34,037 bases of DNA, from assembly GCA_014879945.1 (NCBI GenBank), contig JACSRE010000209.1, positions 1 to 34,037 on the forward strand, in the 5' to 3' direction. Under the pieces are notes generated by a model. It saw only the letters and a list, made by a program, of their open reading frames with translations, was not told the DNA's origin and searched no databases. Shown here piece after piece: positions 1-9,987 of the stretch. The stretch comes from Myxococcus sp. GTDB taxonomy: Bacteria; Myxococcota; Myxococcia; Myxococcales; Myxococcaceae. Numbering within the stretch: position 1 is the first letter of the stretch; every line of letters starts with the position of its first letter. The position numbers and the translations under genes are program-made.

Positions 1-19
1 AGATGTGTATAAGAGACAG
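1..19 (+). other. Nextera/Tn5 mosaic-end adapter (artefact)
   Basis: The first 19 bases are exactly the Tn5 mosaic end AGATGTGTATAAGAGACAG used in tagmentation libraries. They are library sequence and not part of the genome. Translated, they give the familiar contaminant peptides MCIRDS and MYKRQ, so any protein predicted to start here has a false N-terminus. Confidence 0.97.
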
Positions 20-57
20 CTCGACGGTCGCCCGCCCTCGAGCGGGCGACCGTCGAG
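20..57. repeat. 16-bp inverted repeat directly after the adapter
   Basis: Arms 20-35 and 42-57 are perfect reverse complements of each other, separated by a 6-base spacer (CCTCGA). The repeat abuts the adapter, so it may be a fold-back (chimeric) read end. A natural GC-rich hairpin inside the truncated gene is also possible, because the reading frame stays open through it. Confidence 0.85.
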
Positions 58-618
58 CTCGCGCTGGCCGGCGCCGTGGTCGAGCCGGGCCTGCTCGTGC
101 GCGCGGAGGTCGCGCTGGGCCGGGTGCGCCGGGGCGCCGCCGGGGCCCGCCAGCTCGGAGCGCTGCAGCTCGACCTCGTCGCGCTGCAGGTCGCGCTCCA
201 GACGGGCGAGCCGCGCGGTCGGCTGCGGGCCCGCCTGAGCGCCGGGAAGGACGTCGTGGTGCGCCAGGCGCTGGAGCGCCTGTCGCGACACCCGCAGGCG
301 CGCCTGAAGGCCGAGGCAGAGCTGGCGCGCGTCGGCGGCGACGCGCCGGTGGAGGCGCTCGAGTACCTCGGCCAGGTCGTCAAAGAGGCGGCGCGGCTGC
401 ACCCGGTCGAGGGGTTCGCGGTGCCGCATCAGGCCTGGCGACACGCGCAGGCGTTCGACCCCGCGCGCTTCGCCGGCGACCACCGCCGAACGGACTTCGA
501 GCTCGAGGCGATCGCCTTGCTCGCGGGCGTGCTGCGGCGGGCCCGGGTCGACCTGCGCGCGGGCTTCGTCGCGGGCCCCCGCCGGGGCCTCGAGGTGCGC
601 GTCGTGCCGCGCGCGTGA
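40..618 (+). CDS. Hypothetical protein, 5' truncated
   Basis: This is the C-terminal part of a protein of unknown function. The frame is open back into the adapter-adjacent inverted repeat, so the true start lies off the contig; the GTG at 76 is only the first possible start codon. Coding is supported by third positions that are nearly all G or C across about 190 codons. The product is rich in Ala, Arg, Leu and Val, with alternating charged and hydrophobic residues but no motif I recognise, and it has no obvious membrane segment. It converges on surE, whose stop lies 75 bases away. The first residues may be corrupted if the inverted repeat is artefactual. Confidence 0.55.
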   Translation, partial: ERATVELALAGAVVEPGLLVRAEVALGRVRRGAAGARQLGALQLDLVALQVALQTGEPRGRLRARLSAGKDVVVRQALERLSRHPQARLKAEAELARVGGDAPVEALEYLGQVVKEAARLHPVEGFAVPHQAWRHAQAFDPARFAGDHRRTDFELEAIALLAGVLRRARVDLRAGFVAGPRRGLEVRVVPRA

Positions 619-693
619 AGGTTCGCCAGGCGTCAGCTCAGGGCCCAGGCCCAGCGCGCCGGCCGCAGCGGAGGCGTCGTGGTGACGCGCCTG

Positions 694-3946
<3,253 letters not shown>

Positions 3947-3956
3947 GCGAGGGCCC

Positions 3957-3968
3957 CGCCGCCCGGCG
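3957..3968. terminator. Short GC hairpin between convergent genes (weak)
   Basis: CGCCG at 3957-3961 pairs with CGGCG at 3964-3968, and an overlapping alternative pairs CCCGG at 3962-3966 with CCGGG at 3974-3978. The site lies in the 43-base gap between the stops of the metallophosphoesterase and the porin. There is no T-run, so a terminator role is only suggested by position. Confidence 0.25.
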
Positions 3969-3989
3969 TCCGCCCGGGGAGCGGCTCGG

Positions 3990-5579
3990 CTACAGCGTGC
4001 CGGTCACCTGCGTCATCAGGTAGAGCGTCGGCGCGGCGCGCCCGCCCGGCGCGTTCAGCGCGAAGGCCCCGCGGAGGAAGGCAGCCCCGCCGACCTCGAA
4101 CACCAGGTTCCTGGGGAAGGGGGTCCACCGCACGCGGGCCTCCAGCTGCTCGCCCACGAAGGTGCCCGACGCGCCCCACGGGTCGCGAAGGCCGGCGGTC
4201 GTCCACGCGTCGCGCGCCGAGGCCAGCCACACCAGGCGCGCCTCGGCGAGCACGTCGAGCGTCTGCTGCGGAGCGCACTCCAGGCGAAGCCCCGGCGCGT
4301 TGAGGTTGCTGCGCGCGAGGGCGCCGAAGAGGCCGGTGGGCCCGAAGTCGAAGCGGCGCGCCCCGAAGAGCGGGTCGAAGCGCCCGTTCACGGTGTCGCC
4401 GGGGTCAGCGTCGCCGGTGGCGCCGTCGAACTGCAGCGCCACCCGCGGCCGCCACGCGACGTCGAAGAGGAAGCCGGCCGAGGCGTGCACCGAGGCGGCC
4501 CGGTGCCACAGGTCGGTGGTGTCGGCGATCGCGGCGGTGGCGCGTGAGCTGCCCACCTGCCCCATCAGCTCGAGCTGGAAGTCGAGCGCCCCCGGCGCCG
4601 GCGGCCGCAGCACCCGGAGCGCGGGCGTGATCAGGCTGCGGTTGCCCGTCTGGACGCGCGCGCTGTCACGCTCGTGCAGCCCCAGCAGCAGCAGCTCGAG
4701 CTGAACCCGGCTCCGCCACGGGGCCGCACCGTAGAACGCGCCCCACAGCAGCGCGTCGGTGTTCTCGCGATCGAACTCGATGGCGTTCACCGCGAGGCCT
4801 TCGATCGTCGAGGGGGCGCGCACCACCGGCAGCACCGCGAAGGCGCGCAGCACGTGGCGGGCGGGGCTGGCCCACTGGGCGTCGAGGCCGGTGAAGCCGT
4901 TGATGGTGTTCCGGTACTCGTTGCGCGCCACCAGGCGGCGGCTCCCCACGTCGAGCGTCTGGCGGCCGAGCGTGAGCGACGCCTCGTCGCCGGCGATGAA
5001 GAGGCCCTGGGCGCGAAGCCCGACGGTGGCCTGGAGCAGCTCGAGCGGGTTGATGAGCGACGTCGTCAGCGGGGCGCTGGTGGTCGCAAAGGCGCGCGAG
5101 TCCTGCAGCTCGGCGCTGACGACGACGGGCGCGAAGCGGAGCTCTCCGGTGACCAGCGTGCGCAGGGACAGCGCCGAGACGCTGCCGGGGGTGCTCGCGC
5201 GGAAGTCGTTCTCGAGGTGCTCGAAGCGGGCGCGGTGAGAGAGACCGAAGCGAAGCCACTGGGGCGCGTGCACGGCTTCGAAGGCCCGCCACGGCGCTCT
5301 GGCGAGTGGAGCAGCAGGAGCGGGCTCCGCGGCGCGAGCGGGCAGGCGGCCGTCTGCGATCGTCGCCGTGGAGCGATCTTCCGCAGGGGCGGTCGCGGCC
5401 GGGGGCGCTCCGGCGTCGAGCGCGGCCTCACGCGGCTGAGGCTCGACCCGCTGCCCCGCCGCCTCGGGGCGCGGCTGCGACCGGGCTGCGCCGGGCACCC
5501 ACGCGAGGAGCGCGACGAGCAACCAGGGGCGTCTTCCGAGAGGGCGCACGGGTTGGCCGGTGCATTCCACACGCCCCAC
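3990..5579 (-). CDS. Alginate-export-family outer-membrane porin
   Basis: This is a predicted beta-barrel protein of the AlgE-like alginate-export family, in which members pass anionic polysaccharides or other solutes across the outer membrane. The N-terminus has a basic patch and a hydrophobic core ending at AARS, a plausible Sec signal peptide. An Ala/Pro-rich linker follows to about residue 95, then alternating-strand barrel sequence. Family hallmarks include the R-x-R-x-E-H start of the barrel, GRQTLDVGSRRLV followed by NTINGF, and a GATGDADPGD segment leading into NGRFDPLFGARR. The GTG at 5579 has GGAAG four bases upstream. A GTG ten codons further in would leave a tidier signal peptide, so the start is uncertain. 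No alginate synthesis genes are nearby, so the substrate is unknown. Confidence 0.75.
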   Translation of the reverse strand: MGRVECTGQPVRPLGRRPWLLVALLAWVPGAARSQPRPEAAGQRVEPQPREAALDAGAPPAATAPAEDRSTATIADGRLPARAAEPAPAAPLARAPWRAFEAVHAPQWLRFGLSHRARFEHLENDFRASTPGSVSALSLRTLVTGELRFAPVVVSAELQDSRAFATTSAPLTTSLINPLELLQATVGLRAQGLFIAGDEASLTLGRQTLDVGSRRLVARNEYRNTINGFTGLDAQWASPARHVLRAFAVLPVVRAPSTIEGLAVNAIEFDRENTDALLWGAFYGAAPWRSRVQLELLLLGLHERDSARVQTGNRSLITPALRVLRPPAPGALDFQLELMGQVGSSRATAAIADTTDLWHRAASVHASAGFLFDVAWRPRVALQFDGATGDADPGDTVNGRFDPLFGARRFDFGPTGLFGALARSNLNAPGLRLECAPQQTLDVLAEARLVWLASARDAWTTAGLRDPWGASGTFVGEQLEARVRWTPFPRNLVFEVGGAAFLRGAFALNAPGGRAAPTLYLMTQVTGTL

Positions 5580-5673
5580 CCCGCTTCCAGTCTCATCGGG
5601 CTGGCCGAAACGACGAAAGGCCGACTCAGACAGCGAGCCGGCCCTCCGTTCATGGCTCAGCGGTCAGGCGCTT

Positions 5674-7140
5674 TCAGCGAATCGACGCCTCGTAGATCTC
5701 CTTCACCAGCTTGGGATCGACGAACGGGTTGCGGTCGTTCTTCCCGGTGAAGGCGGCGTCGGTCTGCGGGCGCCAGAGGAAGTCGGGGTTGGGGCTGTTG
5801 GTGTCCCAGCCGCCGTTGACGAACTTGCCGTTCTTCTCTTCGAGCCAGTAGCGGTAGCGCTCGGTGCCGCCCCCGCCGCCGAGCGACACGTTGCGCTCGA
5901 CCCAGGTGATCTTCCCGTCGCCGGCCGGGCCGTTGTAGCCCTTCTTGAGCAGCTCATCGTTGCCCCACGAGGGCTTGAGGCCGTCTTTGTAGAGGGTGTC
6001 TTCGGCCTTGTAGAAGTTGTAGTTCCACACGTGGTCGCCCGAGTCCTTGTCCATGACGGCGGGGCGGCCCGACTTCAGCCACGCCTCGATGGTCTCGTGG
6101 ATGAGGACGGGGTCGTCGCGCTTGTCCTCGCGGGCGACGAACGAGAGCTCGCTCTTCTTGTACGTCTTCTCGGTGCCGTCGAGCAGGCGCACCTTCACCT
6201 CGTCGGGCATGTTGGCGCTGTTGACCTGCCAGTCCTGCTGGCGCTTGGTGCCGAAGTCGAGCTCGGTGAGGACGGTGCCCTTGAGCTGCTGGCCGTTCTT
6301 GAGCGCGATGATGTCGGCGTTGGCGTCGTAGCGGTTGCCGACGAAGTCAGAGCCGCCCCCCTGGCTGTCGGCGATCACCGTCAGCAGGCCCTTGATGTCC
6401 TGGGTGGTGAAGGTGACGCCGTTGAGCACCACGTCCTTCTTGGGCTCCTCGAAGAGAATGCCGGCGCGCGCGACCTTGTCGCAGCTGCCCCACCAGCCGA
6501 CGCTCATCGAGCCGTCGGTCTTGCCGTCTTTGCCGAACTGGCCCTTCGAGTCGATGAAGTCCCACGCGACGTCTGCATCGATCTTGCCGTTGTTGTTGAA
6601 GTCGACGCCCGTGGTGCGCTCGGCGTCCTTCTCGGACAGGTTCGAGTTGGGGATGTAGTGGCCGGCTTCCTTGTTGACGAGCCAGTTGAGCGACGGCTTG
6701 AGCTCGAAGTCGCGCGCGCCTTCGGTCATGCCGCGGGCCTTCAGCAGCGAGTCGAACTTCGCCATCGCGCCCTCCTTCGCCCAGAGGTGCGACGACGCCG
6801 ACCCGTCGGTGCCGTTTCCGTTGCCCGCCATGGGCCAGTAGGTCGTCGTCCACGGCTTGCGGGTCGCCTCGTGCGTCACCTTCACCGGCTGGTTCGTCGG
6901 CGCGGGAGGCGGCGGCGGGAGAATGTTGGTGCCGCCAGTCAGGCGCGTGAACTCCGACTTCGCGGCCGCCGTGAACTTCGAGCCGTGCGTCTGCAGAATC
7001 GCGGCAAGCTCGGCCTTCTCTGCGGCGTCGATGACGTTGCCGTCGCTGGCCGCCTTGAAGAGCGAGCGCACCTCGTCGCGGGTGATGCGGTTGTTGCGAA
7101 GGGCCGTGTTCAGCGAGCTGCGAATGCCGTCGATGCTCAT
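5674..7140 (-). CDS. Transglutaminase-elicitor-like protein with EF-hand-like N-terminal domain
   Basis: The 488-residue protein most resembles the transglutaminase-elicitor family, first known from oomycete GP42 and also found in bacteria; those enzymes crosslink glutamine to lysine. A candidate catalytic cysteine is C220 in GWWGSCDKVARAG, and a candidate histidine is H370 in SGDHVWNYNF. Residues 1-70 form a separate helical domain with an EF-hand-like core (DGNVIDAAE, 33-41), followed by a poly-proline linker (75-79). A second EF-hand-like calcium loop, DFNNNGKIDADV, spans 180-191. There is no Sec signal peptide, so if secreted it uses another route. GGAG lies eight bases before the ATG. 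The family assignment is from remembered motifs and is moderate; the domain layout is read directly. Confidence 0.6.
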   Translation of the reverse strand: MSIDGIRSSLNTALRNNRITRDEVRSLFKAASDGNVIDAAEKAELAAILQTHGSKFTAAAKSEFTRLTGGTNILPPPPPAPTNQPVKVTHEATRKPWTTTYWPMAGNGNGTDGSASSHLWAKEGAMAKFDSLLKARGMTEGARDFELKPSLNWLVNKEAGHYIPNSNLSEKDAERTTGVDFNNNGKIDADVAWDFIDSKGQFGKDGKTDGSMSVGWWGSCDKVARAGILFEEPKKDVVLNGVTFTTQDIKGLLTVIADSQGGGSDFVGNRYDANADIIALKNGQQLKGTVLTELDFGTKRQQDWQVNSANMPDEVKVRLLDGTEKTYKKSELSFVAREDKRDDPVLIHETIEAWLKSGRPAVMDKDSGDHVWNYNFYKAEDTLYKDGLKPSWGNDELLKKGYNGPAGDGKITWVERNVSLGGGGGTERYRYWLEEKNGKFVNGGWDTNSPNPDFLWRPQTDAAFTGKNDRNPFVDPKLVKEIYEASIR

Positions 7141-7286
7141 GTTCGAGTCTCCGTGAGGGTCGGGGTGCGCCTTTGCCTACATTGTCGGATGAGGCGGCGT
7201 GTGAGTTTCGCATGGTCTCGCAGAAAGGTGACTTCCTCGTTGCGACCGTCGTGATTCCGGCATGTTCGGGCTACGTTCCCGAGGGC

Positions 7287-8411
7287 ATGCCGCCTCCCAA
7301 GAAGCCGCTGAAGAAGTCGCAGCTGCCCAACGAGGCCGACGAGGCGACGCGGCTGAGCCGGAGTCGCGGCGCGCTCCTGGGGCTGGCGGTCGGCGAGGCG
7401 CTCGGCATTCCCAACGAGTTCCGAAACGTCAACGCGCCCGACTTTCCAACCTTCGCCGACTACCCGGTGATGGAGCCGATGGGCGGCGGGCGCTTCGAGC
7501 TCAAGCGAGGCCAGACGAGCTGGGGCACGCAGATGGCGGTGACGCTGGCGACGGTGCTGCGCAAGCTGCGCGCGTACGATCTCAAAGAGACCGCGAGGGC
7601 CTATCGCCAGTGGATGCCGTCGGCCTTCGACGTACCCGAGACGTTCAAGGCGACCGCGGCGCAGATCGAAGACGGGCGCATGCTCGACACCCTGGGCTTG
7701 CGGGTGTGGCTCGAGAGCGGCCAGGTGCCCAAAGACAACATGGCGCTGGCGCGCACCGGCGTGCTGGGGGTGTTCTTCCAGCTCCCGAAGCATCGCGACG
7801 CGCGGCTGCGCGCCACGCTCGACGACACCGCGCTGACCAACTTCGCGCCGCTGTGTCAGATCGCCTCGGTCACCCTCAACGGCGTCATCGCCGCGGCGAT
7901 CATGGCGAAGGGCGAGCGCATCGAGCACAAGGAGCTGGTCAAGGTCGCCGAGGCCGAGCTCTCGTACGCGGCGGCGACGCTGGGGCGCGAGCAGTCGGAC
8001 TGGGTGCAGAAGATCAAAGACGCGGCCGATCTGCTCCGCGAAGATCTCAAGGCGGCGCAAGAGCTCGACCCGCAGCTCTACGGCCCCGAGCTCTCGCTCT
8101 TCCTCAACCCCACCCAGGTGCGCCTGACCTTCCGCCTCGCGTTCTGGGAGCTGTTTCACGCGCCGTCGTTCGAGGTGGGCGTCAAGGACGCCGCGAACCG
8201 GGGCGGCGACGCCGACACCAACGCCGCCGTCACCGGGGCGCTCCTGGGCGCGGTCTTCGGCGAGCGGGCCATTCCGACCGAGTGGGCCGAGCGCGTGCTC
8301 GAGGCGCTGGGGCCGGTGAACGAGTCGACCCTGTGGACGGTGTACCACCCCCGGTTCCTGCTCAACCTCGCGGGTTGCTCGCCCGACGACGCGCCCCCTC
8401 AGGAGTGGTGA
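7287..8411 (+). CDS. ADP-ribosylglycohydrolase (DraG-like) homologue with altered metal site
   Basis: DraG/ARH-family enzymes remove ADP-ribose from proteins or small molecules using two metal ions. This 374-residue homologue keeps the N-terminal helix (GALLGLAVGEALG, 28-40) and the C-terminal GGDADTNAAVTGALLG segment (306-320), where the D-x-D-T metal ligands D308, D310 and T311 survive. The usual N-terminal ligand motif T/S-D-D-T is replaced by S-W-G-T (78-81), and GDALG has become GEALG. Catalysis may therefore be lost or changed. An upstream TTG (7173) and ATG (7212) are in frame, but codons between 7212 and 7286 have many A/T third positions, unlike the gene body, so 7287 is preferred. 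It converges on the UspA gene with four bases between stops. Confidence 0.8.
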   Translation: MPPPKKPLKKSQLPNEADEATRLSRSRGALLGLAVGEALGIPNEFRNVNAPDFPTFADYPVMEPMGGGRFELKRGQTSWGTQMAVTLATVLRKLRAYDLKETARAYRQWMPSAFDVPETFKATAAQIEDGRMLDTLGLRVWLESGQVPKDNMALARTGVLGVFFQLPKHRDARLRATLDDTALTNFAPLCQIASVTLNGVIAAAIMAKGERIEHKELVKVAEAELSYAAATLGREQSDWVQKIKDAADLLREDLKAAQELDPQLYGPELSLFLNPTQVRLTFRLAFWELFHAPSFEVGVKDAANRGGDADTNAAVTGALLGAVFGERAIPTEWAERVLEALGPVNESTLWTVYHPRFLLNLAGCSPDDAPPQEW

Positions 8412-8420
8412 GGCCTCACC
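8407..8420. repeat. 14-bp perfect palindrome spanning two convergent stop codons
   Basis: GGTGAGGCCTCACC is its own reverse complement. It contains the TGA of the DraG-like gene (8409-8411) and the stop of the UspA gene on the other strand (8416-8418). With no loop bases it would form only a short hairpin, so termination is possible but not shown. Confidence 0.8.
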
Positions 8421-8838
8421 GAACGACCAACACCGGCTTGGAGCAGATGTGCATCAGGCGGTCGGCGGTGCTCCCCAGCAGCACCCGCGCGAGCGCGTTG
8501 TGCCCCTTCGCGCCGATCACCACGCCCCAGACGCGCTCGGCCTGGGCGAGATCGGCGAGCGACTCGGCGGGCGCGCCGTGCAGGGTGATCAGATCGCACT
8601 CGAGCCCGGCGCCCGCGACGATCGCGCGGGCCTTCTCGAGCGCCTCCTGGGCCATCGCCGCGTTGCCCTCTTCGAGCTTCTTGATCGTCTCGGCGTAGGT
8701 CGCGGGCGGGAGCAGCACGGGCGGGATCACGTAGACGAGCTCAAGCCGCGCCCCCAGCCCCCGGCCGAGCTCGACCGCCGCGTGCACGCCCTTGAGGGAA
8801 GGCTCCGAGCCATCAACCGCCACCAGAATGGTCTTCAT
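8416..8838 (-). CDS. Universal stress protein UspA family, ATP-binding type (copy 1)
   Basis: This is a cytoplasmic universal stress protein of 140 residues, the usual single-domain length. It opens with MKTILVAVDGSE, whose first beta strand and Asp contact nucleotide. It carries the ATP-binding pattern G-2x-G-9x-G-S at G109, G112, G122 and S123, so it belongs to the ATP-binding class. AGGG precedes the ATG. It lies downstream of a second UspA gene on the same strand, with a 41-base gap, and the two align without gaps at every motif, indicating tandem duplication. The specific stress response cannot be read from sequence. Confidence 0.93.
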   Translation of the reverse strand: MKTILVAVDGSEPSLKGVHAAVELGRGLGARLELVYVIPPVLLPPATYAETIKKLEEGNAAMAQEALEKARAIVAGAGLECDLITLHGAPAESLADLAQAERVWGVVIGAKGHNALARVLLGSTADRLMHICSKPVLVVR

Positions 8839-8879
8839 CGCGCCACCCTACTCCGCTCGTCGCGGGTCGGCCTTCGTGA

Positions 8880-9302
8880 TCATCGAACGACCAGCACCGG
8901 CCTGGTGCAGGTGTGCACCAGCCGATCTGCCACGCTGCCCAGGAGCACGCGCTTCACGGCGCCCTTGCCCGTGCTGCCGACCACCACGAGATCGAACCCC
9001 TCGGCCTCGGCCAGCTGGGCGAGGGTCTCGGCGATCGGCCCCAGGAGGATGCGCGTGCTCATCTTGACCGTCGAGGGCTCGAGCGCGGCGATGGACTCGG
9101 TGAGCGCCCGCTGGGCCCGCTGCTGCTCGGCGTGGTTGATCTCGTCCATCGGGGCCCACGGCGCGTCGCCCGGCAACATGATGGGCGGCACCACCGACAC
9201 CAGGGTGAGCGACGCACCCAGCGGCCCGGCGAGGGCGAGCGCCGCCTTCACGCCTTTGACCGACGCATCGGAGCCATCGACCGCGACCAGGATCTTCTTC
9301 AT
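8880..9302 (-). CDS. Universal stress protein UspA family, ATP-binding type (copy 2)
   Basis: This second 140-residue UspA protein is upstream of and co-directional with the first copy. It has MKKILVAVDGSD at the N-terminus and G109, G112, G122 and S123 in the nucleotide loop, the same residue numbers as its neighbour. Both end in nearly the same LGS-x-ADRL-x-H-x-C-x-x-PVLVVR. The frame is open 40 codons further upstream, but the ATG at 9302 is right because AAGGAG lies eight bases before it and the conserved strand starts immediately. The two genes are probably one transcription unit, starting in the 49-base gap shared with the divergent methyltransferase gene. Confidence 0.94.
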   Translation of the reverse strand: MKKILVAVDGSDASVKGVKAALALAGPLGASLTLVSVVPPIMLPGDAPWAPMDEINHAEQQRAQRALTESIAALEPSTVKMSTRILLGPIAETLAQLAEAEGFDLVVVGSTGKGAVKRVLLGSVADRLVHTCTRPVLVVR

Positions 9303-9351
9303 GGGGACGACTCCTTCAAGAGTGGGCCCGGCTGTTCTACAGCGTTCGGCC

Positions 9352-9954
9352 ATGAGCATCGACCCCTCGAGCGCCGCCGGGTGGAACGCACGGTACCTCT
9401 CGCAAGACACCCGGTGGGACAAGGGGCAGTGCGCGCCGCCGCTTGCGCGCCTGCTGGCGGAGCGCCTGGTGCCGCAGGGCGCGCGCGTCGCCGTGGTGGG
9501 CGCGGGCAGGGGCCACGAGGCGCTCGAGGCCGCGCGCCAGGGCTACCGCGTCACCGCCGTCGACTTCGCCCCCGAGGCGATCCGCGCCATGCACGAGGGC
9601 ATCGCCGCGACCGGGCTCTCGTTCGAGCCGCTCGAGGCCGACGTCTTCACGCTGCACCACACGCACCCGCGGGCCTTCGACGCGGTGCTCGAGCACACCT
9701 GCTACTGCGCCATCGACCCGGCCACGCGCGACGCGTACGTCACCGCCATCGAGGGCGCGCTCAGGCCGGGCGGCCTCGTGCTGGGGCTCTTCTACAACCA
9801 CGGCCGCGCCGGCGGGCCGCCCTTCGACACCACCGAGGCCGACGTGCGCGCGCGCTTTGCCCGGTTCGAGTTCGAGCGCCTCGAAAGGGCCCAGGACAGC
9901 TTCGAGGGCCGCGCCGGAGAGGAGTGGGAGGCGGTGCTCCGCCTGCGCGCATGA
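9352..9954 (+). CDS. SAM-dependent methyltransferase, thiopurine methyltransferase-like
   Basis: This 200-residue class I methyltransferase resembles the TPMT/tellurite-type family that methylates small thiols, selenium, tellurium or halide ions. The N-terminal W11-x-x-R-Y plus T20-R-W-D-K-G segment is characteristic of that group. The SAM-binding loop is VAVVGAGRGHEA (46-57), followed by an acidic strand end in VTAVDFAPEAI. A tyrosine-cysteine-rich HTCYCAIDP segment sits where substrate-binding loops usually lie. The ATG at 9352 was chosen because the W-x-x-R-Y motif follows directly; the frame is open far upstream over the usp genes but is antisense there. It diverges from the usp pair. The substrate is not determinable. 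Confidence 0.85.
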   Translation: MSIDPSSAAGWNARYLSQDTRWDKGQCAPPLARLLAERLVPQGARVAVVGAGRGHEALEAARQGYRVTAVDFAPEAIRAMHEGIAATGLSFEPLEADVFTLHHTHPRAFDAVLEHTCYCAIDPATRDAYVTAIEGALRPGGLVLGLFYNHGRAGGPPFDTTEADVRARFARFEFERLERAQDSFEGRAGEEWEAVLRLRA

Positions 9955-9987
9955 CAGGCAGCATCAGACGTGCGAGAGGGCGGCGCC

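Noticed and set aside
5560-7254. 564-codon plus-strand open frame opposite the transglutaminase-like gene
   Set aside because: Rich in Val, Ala, Arg, His and Gly with no domain; it is the antisense shadow of a well-supported gene in GC-rich DNA.
7173-7286. Longer N-terminus or lipoprotein signal for the DraG-like protein
   Set aside because: An IPAC lipobox-like string appears, but third positions in this stretch are far less GC-rich than the gene and the n-region carries an Asp.
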